Shown in pieces: positions 1-9,060 of a DNA stretch of 64,000 nucleotides. Origin of the DNA: an uncultured Clostridia bacterium (GTDB lineage: Bacteria > Bacillota > Clostridia > TANB77 > CAG-508); NCBI GenBank assembly GCA_944390285.1, contig CALXPN010000003.1, positions 50,285-114,284 on the forward strand, in the 5' to 3' direction. Position 1 is the first letter of the stretch. Each line of letters begins with the position of its first letter. The translations under genes were made by a program, and so were the position numbers. The notes beneath the pieces are model-generated. The model saw nothing but the letters and a program-made list of their open reading frames with translations, did no database searches and had not been told where the DNA came from.

Positions 1-667
1 AGAAATTATATATTAAAAATCCTGCACATGCTCCAACTACTATTGCTCCAAAAACAGAAACACTTTCTATTCCCATTTTTATAGAAATTATAGAGATGGC
101 AGTAATCATAATAGCACATACACTACCTGCTAATCCATCCACTCCATCTGTTAAGTTTACAGCATTTGTAGCTGATAACATTACAAGAATCGTAAATGGA
201 ATATATATCCATAAAGGTAAAACAAGATCATAATTCAATATTGGTATAATTATGTCTGTTCCAATATTTGAATAATTTACTAAAAACATTGTATATCCTG
301 CAGAAATTATAAGTAATCCCAACATTTTTAATTTCGGATTTAATCCCTCTGTATTTTTTAAAACTACTTTTTTGAAATCATCTATAAATCCAACTATTCC
401 AAATCCTATACTAGCAAGTAAAATAGCTAATATGTTTGTTACATTGTCTTTGGCAACTAAACAATAAATTAATGTAATTATTGTTATTGAAATAATCATC
501 ATTATTCCACCCATAGTTGGTGTTCCTTGTTTTTTTAAATGTGCTCTAGGTCCATCTAATCTTTCACTTTGCCCTACTTTTAATTTTTTCAAAATTGGTA
601 TTATAATTTTACCTAAAATAGCTGTTAAAATAAAAGATACAATTAGACAAATAATTTGTTTAGTCAT
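1..667 (-). CDS. mraY: MraY, phospho-N-acetylmuramoyl-pentapeptide transferase (3' end outside window)
   Basis: Integral membrane enzyme that moves phospho-MurNAc-pentapeptide onto undecaprenyl phosphate to make lipid I. The visible 222 codons give hydrophobic segments separated by family signatures: QGTPTMGG near residue 40, the DDFxK loop near residue 85, and NAVNLTDGVDGLA near residue 165, which carries catalytic aspartates. The gene runs off the window just after GFLIYNF, so about the last third, including the usual MGDTGSL motif, is not seen. The ATG overlaps the murE stop (ATGACTAA), which suggests translational coupling. This is the normal dcw order murE-mraY. I am sure of the family. 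Confidence 0.95.
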   Translation of the reverse strand, partial: MTKQIICLIVSFILTAILGKIIIPILKKLKVGQSERLDGPRAHLKKQGTPTMGGIMMIISITIITLIYCLVAKDNVTNILAILLASIGFGIVGFIDDFKKVVLKNTEGLNPKLKMLGLLIISAGYTMFLVNYSNIGTDIIIPILNYDLVLPLWIYIPFTILVMLSATNAVNLTDGVDGLAGSVCAIMITAISIISIKMGIESVSVFGAIVVGACAGFLIYNF

Positions 668-2138
668 TCTTCTTCTCTCCTAATATTTCTTTTACAATAA
701 TTCTTTCATCAAAAGGATATTTTTTGCCATTTATTTCTTGATATGTTTCATGTCCTTTTCCAGCTAAAATAACAATATCTCTTTTATTCATCATCTTAAT
801 AGCTTTTTTAATGGCTTTTTTTCTATCTACTTCAACTTCATATTTTCCTTTTGTTTTAGATATTCCTTTTTCAATTTCTTGTATTATTTCTTTTGGATCT
901 TCTGTTCTTGGATTGTCTGTTGTCACTATTGTATAATCTGCAACTCTACCTGCAACTTCTCCCATTTTCTCTCTTTTTTCTTTATCCCTGTCACCACCAC
1001 AACCAAATACACATATTACTCTTCCAGGAGTATAAGTTTTAGTTGCTTGTAATATATTTTCTAAGCTCTCTGCAGTATGAGCATAATCTATCATAATTGC
1101 CAAATCTTCTTTATTTGGTACAAGTTCATTTCTACCAGGTACAACTATATTTAATAAGCCTTCTTTTATTTTTTCTGCATCTATTCCTATACTTAAAGCT
1201 AAAGAAATTGCTGCTAATGCATTATATACACTATATCTTCCTGGTATTCCTACTTTAATTCTTTCATTTCTAGTTCCTATTTTTACTTTAAAATCTACAC
1301 TTACATTTGTTATAGTAATATCTTTGGCAAGTAAATCAGCTTTATTGTCTACTGCATAAGTTTTTATATCACAATTTGGTGATGCTTTTATTATTTTATT
1401 ACACTTAAAATCATCACTATTTACAAAGCCTTTTGGTACCATTGAAAATAATTTTAATTTAGATTCAAAATACTCATCCATACTTGAATGTTCTTTTAAG
1501 CTAATATGATCTTTATATAAATTTGTAAAAATAGCATAATCAAAAAAACATCCATCTACTCTTGATAATTTTAAGCTTTGAGAAGATACTTCCATAACTA
1601 CATAATCTACTTTTTCTTTTGCCATTTTAAAAAATAATTCTTGAAGTTCTAAGCTTTCTGGAGTTGTTCTATCACTAAATCCTAAACATTCTTCACCAAT
1701 ATAATTTGCTATAGTTCCAATTAAGCCTACTTTATAACCTGCTTTTTCTAATATTGATTTTATCATATATGTAGTTGTTGTTTTTCCCTTTGTCCCTGTA
1801 ACTCCTATTAATTTAAATAATCTTGAAGGATTTCCAAAAAAATTACATGACACTTTTGCAAGTGCTTTTCTTGTATCTTCTGTGATAATAACTGTAATAT
1901 CTTTTGGAACCTTTATTTTTTTGAAATCTGCTGACATATCTAGCATTACTGCTGTAGCTCCATTTTGAACTGCTTCTTCTATATATTCATGACCATCAGA
2001 ATCATAACCTTTTATAGCAACAAATAATGAATTTGGAACAACTTTTTTGGAATTACATTCTATCTTTTTTATTTCCAAATCCATATCACCTTTTGCTTTA
2101 AAATTTTCCATTCCTACTAACAATTTTTTTAATTTCAT
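660..2138 (-). CDS. murE: MurE, UDP-MurNAc-tripeptide synthetase (meso-DAP type)
   Basis: Cytoplasmic Mur ligase that adds the third stem-peptide residue to UDP-MurNAc-L-Ala-D-Glu using ATP. The 492 residues show the three Mur domains: N-terminal UDP-binding, central ATPase with GVTGTKGKTTTT near residue 112 and the carbamoylated-lysine region EYFESK, and a C-terminal domain with DYAHT. The specificity motif DNPR is at about residue 407 and GKGHE follows; in this family they mark meso-diaminopimelate as acceptor, which agrees with dapF at 39.2 kb. It overlaps mraY by 8 bases. A promoter-like pair lies in the 161-base gap behind the PBP gene. A paralogue with altered specificity residues sits at 37.6 kb. 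Confidence 0.96.
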   Translation of the reverse strand: MKLKKLLVGMENFKAKGDMDLEIKKIECNSKKVVPNSLFVAIKGYDSDGHEYIEEAVQNGATAVMLDMSADFKKIKVPKDITVIITEDTRKALAKVSCNFFGNPSRLFKLIGVTGTKGKTTTTYMIKSILEKAGYKVGLIGTIANYIGEECLGFSDRTTPESLELQELFFKMAKEKVDYVVMEVSSQSLKLSRVDGCFFDYAIFTNLYKDHISLKEHSSMDEYFESKLKLFSMVPKGFVNSDDFKCNKIIKASPNCDIKTYAVDNKADLLAKDITITNVSVDFKVKIGTRNERIKVGIPGRYSVYNALAAISLALSIGIDAEKIKEGLLNIVVPGRNELVPNKEDLAIMIDYAHTAESLENILQATKTYTPGRVICVFGCGGDRDKEKREKMGEVAGRVADYTIVTTDNPRTEDPKEIIQEIEKGISKTKGKYEVEVDRKKAIKKAIKMMNKRDIVILAGKGHETYQEINGKKYPFDERIIVKEILGEKKND

Positions 2139-2226
2139 TAGACATATACCCCCGAAATTTTATTTTATAAATTTTTTATATTAATATTTAAAATTTATAT
2201 TTTTAATTGCATATTAATTCACAGAT

Positions 2227-2255
2227 ATTATATAGCAAAAAACTTTTTTTGTACA
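2227..2255 (-). promoter_or_regulatory. Possible promoter for murE-mraY
   Basis: On the minus strand TGTACA (2255-2250) and a perfect TATAAT (2232-2227) are separated by 17 bases, about 90 bases before the murE start. The -35 matches consensus in four of six positions. It would let murE-mraY be transcribed apart from the upstream PBP gene. Inferred from sequence only. Confidence 0.5.
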
Positions 2256-2299
2256 GTTTTTTATAATTAATTTATTTCCTTTGCAATTTAAATTTTTAC

Positions 2300-4084
2300 T
2301 TATGTTTCTTCAGTAGGTTCTATTTCTAAATAATCTATTACTTCATTTAAAATCTTTCCAGCTACTGGCGCAGCGACTGTTCCGCCTTGATGACCAGATT
2401 CGCCTGTTGGATTATATAATGTTACTAAAATACAAATTTCAGGATTATCTGTTGGAGCTACACCTATAAATGAAGTTACATATTTTCCTGTATTTACTCC
2501 ATCTTCTGAAGTTCCAGTTTTTCCCCCAATATTATAACCTTGAACTCTAGCATTTTTTCCAGTTCCTTCTGAAACAACAGATGTCATCATACTTAAAACC
2601 TCTTGTGAAGTTTCTTCAGATATAACTTGATTTTTATATTCTGGCTCTATTTCTTGTTTTTCACCTGTTTCTGAATTTATTATAGCTTTTACAACTCTTG
2701 GTTTTACATATCTACCTTTATTGGCAATTGTAGATACCATTGTAATCATTTGAATAGGTGTAACTTCGAATCTCTGACCAAAACTAATAGTTGCAAGCTC
2801 TACTGGTCCTACTTTATCTTCCTTTAAAAAAATAGAACTAGCTTCACCAATTAAATCTATTCCTGTTTTTTCTAAAAAACCAAATTTATTTAAATATTCA
2901 TAATATTTACTCACACCAATTTTTTGCCCTAATCCTATAAATACTGGATTGCACGAATTCATTAATGCTTCTCTCAAACTTTGCATTCCATGTGGTCTAT
3001 AATATCTCCAACATCTAATTCTAGTTCCTGCTATCTCAATATTTCCTGTACAAGAAAAAACTGCTTTTTTGTCTGGTTCTGCTATATTTTCTTCAAGTGC
3101 TGCTGATGTTGTTACAAGTTTGAAAGTAGAACCAGGTTCATATGTATCTGCAATTGCTTTATTTCTCCAAATTCCTTGTAAATATGTTGATTTTTGATTA
3201 CTATCTAGTTCACTCCACATATTTTTTACTTCTTCACTTGTTGGTTCATATGGATTATTCAAATCATAATATGGATATGTAGCCATTGCAAGTATATCTC
3301 CATTTTTAGGATTCATAATTATTACATTTCCACCATCTGTACAAACATTTTCTATACATGCTTCCTCTAAATATTTTTCTGCAATAGCCTGGATATTCAT
3401 ATCAATTGTTAAAATTAAATCATTTCCTTTAATTGATTCTTCATATACTTCACTTTTATCTTCTAATAAATTTCCTTTCCCATCTAACATCTTACTTATA
3501 TTACCATTTTTTCCAACAAGAACTTCATCATATTTTGCTTCTATTCCATCTAATCCTTGATTATCACTTCCAACAAAACCAATAATATGTGATGCAAGTG
3601 TAGAATATGGATAATATCTTTTTGTATCTTCATCAATATTTATTCCTGAATACAAATTATTATTTTGCATCCAAATTCTTAATTCATCTGCTTTTTCTTT
3701 ATCAACTCTTTTAATAATAGTTTCTATTGAACTTTCTTTTTTTACTTTTTTTAAAACTTTTTCATAATCTAGTTCAAATATATCTGAAAGTGCTTTTGCA
3801 ACTTTTTCTTTATTTTCTTCACTTATATTTAAAGGATTTACAGAAATTGTTTCTACACTACTACTTTGTGCTAAAACAATTTCTCCACTTGTATCATATA
3901 TTGTACCTCTTCCAGCTGTAATACTTCTAGTCGCATATTGTTGATTTTCTGATTTTTCTTTCCATTCATTTCCTTCTATAAATTGAATAATAGCCACTTT
4001 TATGCATAAAACAATACATACAATCACAACTATGAAAAAAATGAATACTATTCTTTTTTTAGCATCTAAATTACTATTTTGCAT
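2300..4084 (-). CDS. ftsI: Class B penicillin-binding protein (FtsI/SpoVD type, no PASTA)
   Basis: Membrane-anchored transpeptidase that cross-links peptidoglycan; its dcw position points to septal synthesis. Of 594 residues, about 13-34 form the single membrane anchor, then comes the PBP dimerisation domain, then the transpeptidase with STFK (about 318), SCN (about 376) and KTGT (about 521). It ends without PASTA repeats, unlike the second class B PBP at 40 kb. The ATG is preceded by TTTGGAGAA. A strong terminator (4148-4185) lies upstream, so it probably has its own promoter instead of reading through from the acyltransferase genes. The choice between FtsI-type and SpoVD-type is not decidable from the sequence alone. 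Confidence 0.92.
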   Translation of the reverse strand: MQNSNLDAKKRIVFIFFIVVIVCIVLCIKVAIIQFIEGNEWKEKSENQQYATRSITAGRGTIYDTSGEIVLAQSSSVETISVNPLNISEENKEKVAKALSDIFELDYEKVLKKVKKESSIETIIKRVDKEKADELRIWMQNNNLYSGINIDEDTKRYYPYSTLASHIIGFVGSDNQGLDGIEAKYDEVLVGKNGNISKMLDGKGNLLEDKSEVYEESIKGNDLILTIDMNIQAIAEKYLEEACIENVCTDGGNVIIMNPKNGDILAMATYPYYDLNNPYEPTSEEVKNMWSELDSNQKSTYLQGIWRNKAIADTYEPGSTFKLVTTSAALEENIAEPDKKAVFSCTGNIEIAGTRIRCWRYYRPHGMQSLREALMNSCNPVFIGLGQKIGVSKYYEYLNKFGFLEKTGIDLIGEASSIFLKEDKVGPVELATISFGQRFEVTPIQMITMVSTIANKGRYVKPRVVKAIINSETGEKQEIEPEYKNQVISEETSQEVLSMMTSVVSEGTGKNARVQGYNIGGKTGTSEDGVNTGKYVTSFIGVAPTDNPEICILVTLYNPTGESGHQGGTVAAPVAGKILNEVIDYLEIEPTEET

Positions 4085-4147
4085 TAAACTTCTCCAAATC
4101 TTTAATAATTAGTAAATTTTATTAGAAAAAAATTAAAATAGAACTTC

Positions 4148-4185
4148 AAAAAAAATCCTAATACTTATATTATATAAGTATTAGG
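4148..4185 (-). terminator. Rho-independent terminator after the SGNH gene
   Basis: CCTAATACTTATA and its complement form a near-perfect stem at 4157-4185; on the minus strand it is followed by eight T at 4155-4148. It ends the MBOAT/SGNH transcript and separates it from the PBP gene in the middle of the dcw cluster. Confidence 0.85.
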
Positions 4186-4204
4186 TAACATTTAGTTTAT
4201 GATT

Positions 4205-5641
4205 TTATCTTCCCATAGTAGTTATTCCATTTTCAAAATTTATATATCCACTTTCTACAACATTATCTGTTTTATTATTATATATCATTATATCAAATCC
4301 TTGATGCTTATTCGATCTTTCACTTCCTTGAAAAAATATAGATGCCTCTTCTGTATTTATTTTCAAATTTTTTCCATCATCGATTTTAGTATCAATTTTT
4401 AGTGGTGCATCACTTCCCTCTTCTGCAATTATTTTACCTCCTTCAACAATTGCATAATAATTAGGTTTATTTACTTTGTTTATATCAAATCCTAATTTAT
4501 CTATCATTTGTGAAAAATTAGCACTTCCATCATTTATTAAATTATTTTTTACATATACTACTGTAAAATTATTGCTTTTTAGTGCTTCTATATATTGTGC
4601 TGGTTCAAATATATTTACAAGTTTTGCATTTTCTACAGCATATTCATATTGCTCTAACTGTTCATCTAAATAATCATAATTCGGATCATTTCTTCTATCT
4701 GGTATATCATAATGCTCTTTGATATATTTTCCCAAATAATTTGTAACTTTTTGTGCTCCATAGATATTTAAATGATTTAGTAGTTCACAATCTGCTGCAT
4801 AAAGAAAATCTATTTCTTTTGATAAGCTTTCCAAATTAAAATCTATATATGGTATATCATTTGCATCTGCTACTCTTTTTACTGCATTATATCTTTCCAT
4901 ATCCCAATCCATATCTGGACTTTTATAAATAATTAAATTAAGATTATTGTTCTTACAATAATTTATAAATTTAACTAAAAGTTTTTCATAATCCCAGAAA
5001 AATTCTCTTTCTGATGTAACACTTTCGTCTAATGTAACATAATCCTGGTTTCCACATACTTCATTAGATAATGAATATCCTCTATAGTTTACAGGTTGTA
5101 CTGTATTTTCATTTTCACCTGCTAACACCTCGTTCCATCTTGAATGAAATCTAAGTACCGGAAATATTAAGCTTGCAAAATTTTCAAATGAATTTCTTTG
5201 AATCGAATCATAATATGCACATTCGATTTTATTAAAAGATAATTTCATATTATCCATACCTTTTCTATTCTGTGGTTCAGGTGTTTCTTCAAAAAGCATA
5301 TGTGCCTCTAGTAAAACAACTTTCTCATTTTGAGTTTTTAAACTCTCTTTTACCCAAGCATATGAATTCATAAGAGATTGTTGTTCTGTTCCAAGTCCAT
5401 ATGCAGATATTCCATAATTTTTATATAATTCTAAACTAGAAAATCCTTTTATTATGTGACTTGAACCAACTGCAAAAACATCTATCGAATTTTTATCTAA
5501 ATCATAAAAATTCTTTACTGTACTAGTATTTAACCATTCATCATTCCATTCTGGAATAACAAAGTCTCCTAATTTTAACATTACAAACACTAGTATAATC
5601 AAAAATATTATTATTCCTAATATTGATTTTAATATTTTCAT
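4205..5641 (-). CDS. SGNH-type acyl-transfer partner of MBOAT (AlgJ/AlgX/DltD-like)
   Basis: Predicted extracytoplasmic membrane-anchored hydrolase-fold protein that would pass acyl groups from the neighbouring MBOAT protein onto a wall or surface polymer. Residues about 5-23 are a membrane anchor. GSSH at 59-62 looks like the nucleophile block, and NHLNIYG near residue 288 looks like the catalytic histidine block of SGNH enzymes. The last 120 residues are an extra domain; part of it (GFDIMIYNNKTDNVVESG) resembles the ILEI/PANDER fold, a weak call. The start has GGAGG six bases before ATG. The gene follows the MBOAT gene by 21 bases. The target polymer is unknown. Confidence 0.75.
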   Translation of the reverse strand: MKILKSILGIIIFLIILVFVMLKLGDFVIPEWNDEWLNTSTVKNFYDLDKNSIDVFAVGSSHIIKGFSSLELYKNYGISAYGLGTEQQSLMNSYAWVKESLKTQNEKVVLLEAHMLFEETPEPQNRKGMDNMKLSFNKIECAYYDSIQRNSFENFASLIFPVLRFHSRWNEVLAGENENTVQPVNYRGYSLSNEVCGNQDYVTLDESVTSEREFFWDYEKLLVKFINYCKNNNLNLIIYKSPDMDWDMERYNAVKRVADANDIPYIDFNLESLSKEIDFLYAADCELLNHLNIYGAQKVTNYLGKYIKEHYDIPDRRNDPNYDYLDEQLEQYEYAVENAKLVNIFEPAQYIEALKSNNFTVVYVKNNLINDGSANFSQMIDKLGFDINKVNKPNYYAIVEGGKIIAEEGSDAPLKIDTKIDDGKNLKINTEEASIFFQGSERSNKHQGFDIMIYNNKTDNVVESGYINFENGITTMGR

Positions 5642-5662
5642 TTAAATCCTCCATAATATAAC

Positions 5663-7129
5663 TTAAAACTTCTGATATAAGAAATTTGATGCATCATATC
5701 CTATTCCATAATAACCAAAAATAAGTATACTTGATATTAATATAATCCAGATAGCATATCTGATAATTATATGCTGTTTTGAAATTTCTTTTCTTATATC
5801 ATATTTTTGTTTTAATACAGATATTATAAATAAAAGTATAATTCCTAAAATTGCAATTATAAGATCTGAAACAGATAATCCTATATTTCCAACACTTATA
5901 TTTATTTTGAATAAATTCTTAACCATACTATTTGCTTGAATAACTGTTTCTGCTCTAAAATAAATAAATGCAAAACATGTAAGAGCAAATGTTACTAACA
6001 TCTGCCAAAATTTATATAAATTTCTTTCTTTATTTATTCCTAAAAATCTTCTTAATCTATCTAAAATAGGTGCTAAATTTTTATTAATTATTCTATCTAA
6101 ACAACTATATATTCCATTTAAAGCTCCCCAGATTAAAAATGTCCAAGCTGTTCCATGCCAAATACCACTTACTAAAAAAATAATCATTAAATTTATATAA
6201 GTACGTATTGTACCTTTTCTTGAACCACCTAATGGAAAATATAAATAATCACGGAACCATGCACCTAAAGTAATATGCCATCTACGCCAAAACTCTGGTA
6301 TACTTCTTGAAAAAAATGGCGTATTAAAGTTCTCTGGCAATTTAACTCCAAGAGTTTGAGATGTTCCAAGTACTATATCCATACAACCTGAAAAATCTGT
6401 ATATAATTGAATAGCAAAAGCTACAGCTCCTACTACTATTCCAAGTCCACTATATTCTGTATAATTATCAAAAATAGTATTTGCAACTACAGCAAGTCTT
6501 TCTGAAATAACTAATTTTTTAAAAATACCCCAAAGAAGTCTTTGGAAACCTAAACAAATATTTTCTAATTTGAATGTATGTTTTTCATATAATTCTTTTT
6601 CCATTTCTGGATATCTTGTGAATGGACCCGAAGTTAATTGTGGAAAATATAAAACAAATAATGTATGTTTAAATATATTTTTCTGAGGTATTACATTTTC
6701 TCTTCCAACATCTATAACATATCCTATTGCTATTAATGTATAAAAAGAAATTCCCAGTGGCACAATTATTTCAAGCATATTCCAATTTAAATTTGCTCCA
6801 AATATATTAATAATATTTACTGTGCTTGTACCAATAAGATTAATATATTTTAAAATAACTAATTGTAAGACCATAATCACAACAGTTATAAATTGTATAG
6901 TTTTTTTATTCTTTTTGCTTTTTGCTTTTCCTATCAAATTACTTCCTATATAACTTGTTAAAACTACAAATGCTATATAAAAATATACACTTATATTTGA
7001 AGTTGAAAAAACTATAAAAGCTAAACTAAATAGTAATAATAAAAACCACTGAATTTTCTTTGGAAATATATAATACATAAGTAGTAATACAGCTAAAAAA
7101 GTTAAATATATACAAGAAGTTAATATCAT
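5663..7129 (-). CDS. MBOAT family O-acyltransferase (AlgI/DltB/PatA-like)
   Basis: Multi-pass membrane protein of 488 residues with about eleven hydrophobic segments. Family features are WRRWHITLGAWFRDYLYFPLGG, then SGIWHG near residue 322, which holds the invariant histidine. MBOAT proteins of this branch carry acyl groups across the membrane and work with an SGNH protein, encoded here 21 bases downstream. The pair sits between ftsL and the class B PBP gene, which is not usual for dcw clusters. A terminator precedes it and another follows its partner, so it looks like an independent unit. Candidates for the substrate are peptidoglycan, a teichoic-acid-like polymer or another glycan; none is shown by the sequence. 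Confidence 0.88.
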   Translation of the reverse strand: MILTSCIYLTFLAVLLLMYYIFPKKIQWFLLLLFSLAFIVFSTSNISVYFYIAFVVLTSYIGSNLIGKAKSKKNKKTIQFITVVIMVLQLVILKYINLIGTSTVNIINIFGANLNWNMLEIIVPLGISFYTLIAIGYVIDVGRENVIPQKNIFKHTLFVLYFPQLTSGPFTRYPEMEKELYEKHTFKLENICLGFQRLLWGIFKKLVISERLAVVANTIFDNYTEYSGLGIVVGAVAFAIQLYTDFSGCMDIVLGTSQTLGVKLPENFNTPFFSRSIPEFWRRWHITLGAWFRDYLYFPLGGSRKGTIRTYINLMIIFLVSGIWHGTAWTFLIWGALNGIYSCLDRIINKNLAPILDRLRRFLGINKERNLYKFWQMLVTFALTCFAFIYFRAETVIQANSMVKNLFKINISVGNIGLSVSDLIIAILGIILLFIISVLKQKYDIRKEISKQHIIIRYAIWIILISSILIFGYYGIGYDASNFLYQKF

Positions 7130-7162
7130 TTAGAATTCTCCTTTCAATATATTTTTAAATTA

Positions 7163-7194
7163 TTTATACAATATCATAACTTACTTTATTATTC
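7163..7194 (-). promoter_or_regulatory. Possible extended -10 promoter of the acyltransferase cassette
   Basis: On the minus strand TTGAAT is followed after 17 bases by TATTGT preceded by TGA, an extended -10 element. It lies between the ftsL terminator and the MBOAT start. Match to consensus is partial, so this is an inference supported mainly by the flanking terminators. Confidence 0.35.
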
Positions 7195-7195
7195 A

Positions 7196-7234
7196 AGAAA
7201 AAAATAGACTTTCTATAAATTCAGAAAATCTATT
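7196..7234 (-). terminator. Terminator directly after ftsL
   Basis: AATAGATTTTCT (7234-7223) pairs with AGAAAGTCTATT (7214-7203) with one G-U pair, followed on the minus strand by a T run. It begins directly after the ftsL stop codon and would end the mraZ-rsmH-ftsL transcript. Confidence 0.75.
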
Positions 7235-7798
7235 TTAAAATAATTTTTTTATTTTTTCTATTAATGAATCAAGCCAGCTATTATTTTCATCTATTATTAC
7301 TTCTTCAGTTCTTGGTTCAACATAATCTTTTTTCTGTAAATCTATGTATTCGGTTTGTTTACTTGTAAGTTTTTGCATTCCTAATAAAGCTTTAGCTTGT
7401 TCTTCTATATTACTCAAATTTATACTGTTTTGTATATTTATTTCTAATTGATCATTTTCTTTTTCTATTTCTGAAATAGTCATTTTTAAACTTTGTATTT
7501 GTGAAAAAGCTTGACTTATTTGTGAATTTCTAAGAATTATTAAAAACAATATAGCAAATATTATTATACATTTTATGCAAATAGAAAATTTTGTTTTTAA
7601 AACTAATTTCTTTTGTTCTTTTTGATTTTTTTGAGTATTTATATTTGTTTCTGTCTTTTTTGATTTACTAATATTTTTCTTAGGAATCTTCTGTTTTGGT
7701 TTATTATATTCTTTTTTCTTCTTCCTAGGCATATCATAATTCGGCTTTATTTTTCTAGGACTTGTATCATATTGATATGCATAATTTCTATTTGCCAT
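7235..7798 (-). CDS. ftsL: FtsL-like cell division protein
   Basis: Single-pass division protein expected to form a coiled-coil complex with DivIC/FtsB and stabilise the septal synthase. The 187 residues comprise a long, lysine-rich cytoplasmic tail (1-70), one membrane segment (72-90), a coiled coil (about 95-125), and the LGMQKL..KQTEYI stretch (139-152) common near the end of FtsL/DivIC ectodomains. The tail is longer than in most family members. Its place 32 bases behind rsmH is the standard one. GGAGGAAGAAT precedes the ATG. Identification rests on topology and position because FtsL sequences diverge widely. Confidence 0.82.
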   Translation of the reverse strand: MANRNYAYQYDTSPRKIKPNYDMPRKKKKEYNKPKQKIPKKNISKSKKTETNINTQKNQKEQKKLVLKTKFSICIKCIIIFAILFLIILRNSQISQAFSQIQSLKMTISEIEKENDQLEINIQNSINLSNIEEQAKALLGMQKLTSKQTEYIDLQKKDYVEPRTEEVIIDENNSWLDSLIEKIKKLF

Positions 7799-7830
7799 AT
7801 TCTTCCTCCTTTCTTATGTTTTTATAAAAT

Positions 7831-8757
7831 TTAAACTTTCTCAAATATTCTTAGTTTAGCACTTTTACTTCTCGAATTTTCTTGCAGTTCACTTTCTTTT
7901 GGCAATATTGGTTTTTTAGTTATTATTTTTCCTTTTGATTTTGCACCACACATACAATATGGTAATCCTGGCGGACAAGTACATTTTCCAATAGAATCTA
8001 CAAATGCATTTTTTACAGCTCTATCTTCTAATGAATGAAATGTAAGAATACATAATCTACCACCAGTTTTTAATAAATCAATTGAATCTATTACTGTGTT
8101 ATATAATGGTTTTATTTCATTATTTACTTCAATTCGTATAGCTTGAAAAGTTCTTTTAGCAGGATGTCCTTCTCCTTTTCTTTTAGGTAATACTTTTTCT
8201 ATAATCTTTACAAGTTCATCTGTTCTTTCTATTTGTTTTTGCTTTCGATATTCAACAATTTTCTTAGCTATTGGTTTAGCAAATTTTTCTTCACCATATT
8301 CATGTATAATCTCATATAATTCTTCTTGACTGTAATTGTTTACAATATCTTTAGCTGTTAAAGTTTGAGATTTATCCATTCTCATATCTAATATGCCATC
8401 TCCTATATAGCTAAAACCTCTACTTCTTTCATCTAGCTGATATGATGAAACACCTAAATCTAATAAAATACCATCTACTTGATTTATATTTAAATTTTCT
8501 AATATTTTTTTTATATTATCATGATTATCATGCACAAATATTATATTAGAAAACATTGATAATCTTTTTTTTGCAACACAAATAGCTTCTTCATCTCTAT
8601 CAATTCCAATAAGAAGCCCTTTATTTGTTAATCTTTTTGCTATTTCTATACTATGACCAGCTCCGCCCATTGTTCCATCAACATATATTCCTTCTGGTTT
8701 AATATTTAAGCCTTCAATACATTCACTAAGCATTACTGGTTTATGTTTAAATTCCAA
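7831..8757 (-). CDS. rsmH: RsmH (MraW), 16S rRNA m4C1402 methyltransferase
   Basis: SAM-dependent methyltransferase acting on 16S rRNA in the decoding site. The SAM-binding loop [20 protein letters not shown] and the C-terminal [11 protein letters not shown] stretch are all present. I start it at TTG 8757, seven bases after GAGGG, giving 308 residues as usual for the family; the in-frame upstream extension to 8817 has no family match. About 300 bases separate it from mraZ, far more than in most dcw clusters, and a 10-bp hairpin lies 40 bases before the start. Confidence 0.95.
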   Translation of the reverse strand: MEFKHKPVMLSECIEGLNIKPEGIYVDGTMGGAGHSIEIAKRLTNKGLLIGIDRDEEAICVAKKRLSMFSNIIFVHDNHDNIKKILENLNINQVDGILLDLGVSSYQLDERSRGFSYIGDGILDMRMDKSQTLTAKDIVNNYSQEELYEIIHEYGEEKFAKPIAKKIVEYRKQKQIERTDELVKIIEKVLPKRKGEGHPAKRTFQAIRIEVNNEIKPLYNTVIDSIDLLKTGGRLCILTFHSLEDRAVKNAFVDSIGKCTCPPGLPYCMCGAKSKGKIITKKPILPKESELQENSRSKSAKLRIFEKV

Positions 8758-8795
8758 ATTAATACCCTCATAAAAAATTTCACATATTAGCATAA

Positions 8796-8821
8796 ACAGT
8801 TGGTAAAATAATACCAACTGT
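8796..8821 (-). repeat. Hairpin in the rsmH leader
   Basis: ACAGTTGGTA and TACCAACTGT form a perfect 10-bp stem with a 6-base loop just ahead of rsmH. The T tract after it on the minus strand is short, so it may be a weak terminator, an RNA processing site or a regulatory hairpin controlling how much of the mraZ transcript reaches rsmH. Confidence 0.6.
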
Positions 8822-9060
8822 CTTGCTAAATTGTAATTTTTTCTTTTGTAACTTCAAATTTTTATCTTTCGTATTTTAAAATTCTTTTGTATTATATATT
8901 TTTTACCTTAGTAAATTATATATTTTTTCTTTAGTATTACAAAATTTCTTTTGTAAATACTTTTTTTAACCTTAGTTTCTAAAGGTTTTATCTTTTGTAA
9001 ATTTTTGATTTTTTCTTTTGTATTTTAAAATTCTTTTGTAACTATATAAACTTTAGCAAG
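8822..9060 (-). repeat. Repeat block with terminal inverted repeats between mraZ and rsmH
   Basis: This gene-free stretch is bounded by perfect 9-bp inverted repeats, CTTGCTAAA at 8822-8830 and TTTAGCAAG at 9052-9060. Inside are six exact copies of CTTTTGTA (starting at 8843, 8884, 8948, 8992, 9015, 9033; TACAAAAG in the transcript) and two one-mismatch copies (8866, 8929). A 27-base unit at 8865-8891 recurs at 9014-9040 with one change. It begins at the base next to the mraZ stop codon. I see no open reading frame. It could be a structured leader, a protein-binding array or a degenerate miniature element. Confidence 0.7.

Noticed and set aside
8757..8817. N-terminal extension of rsmH to 8817
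   Set aside because: The extra residues lack family similarity and the start at 8757 has a perfect ribosome site.
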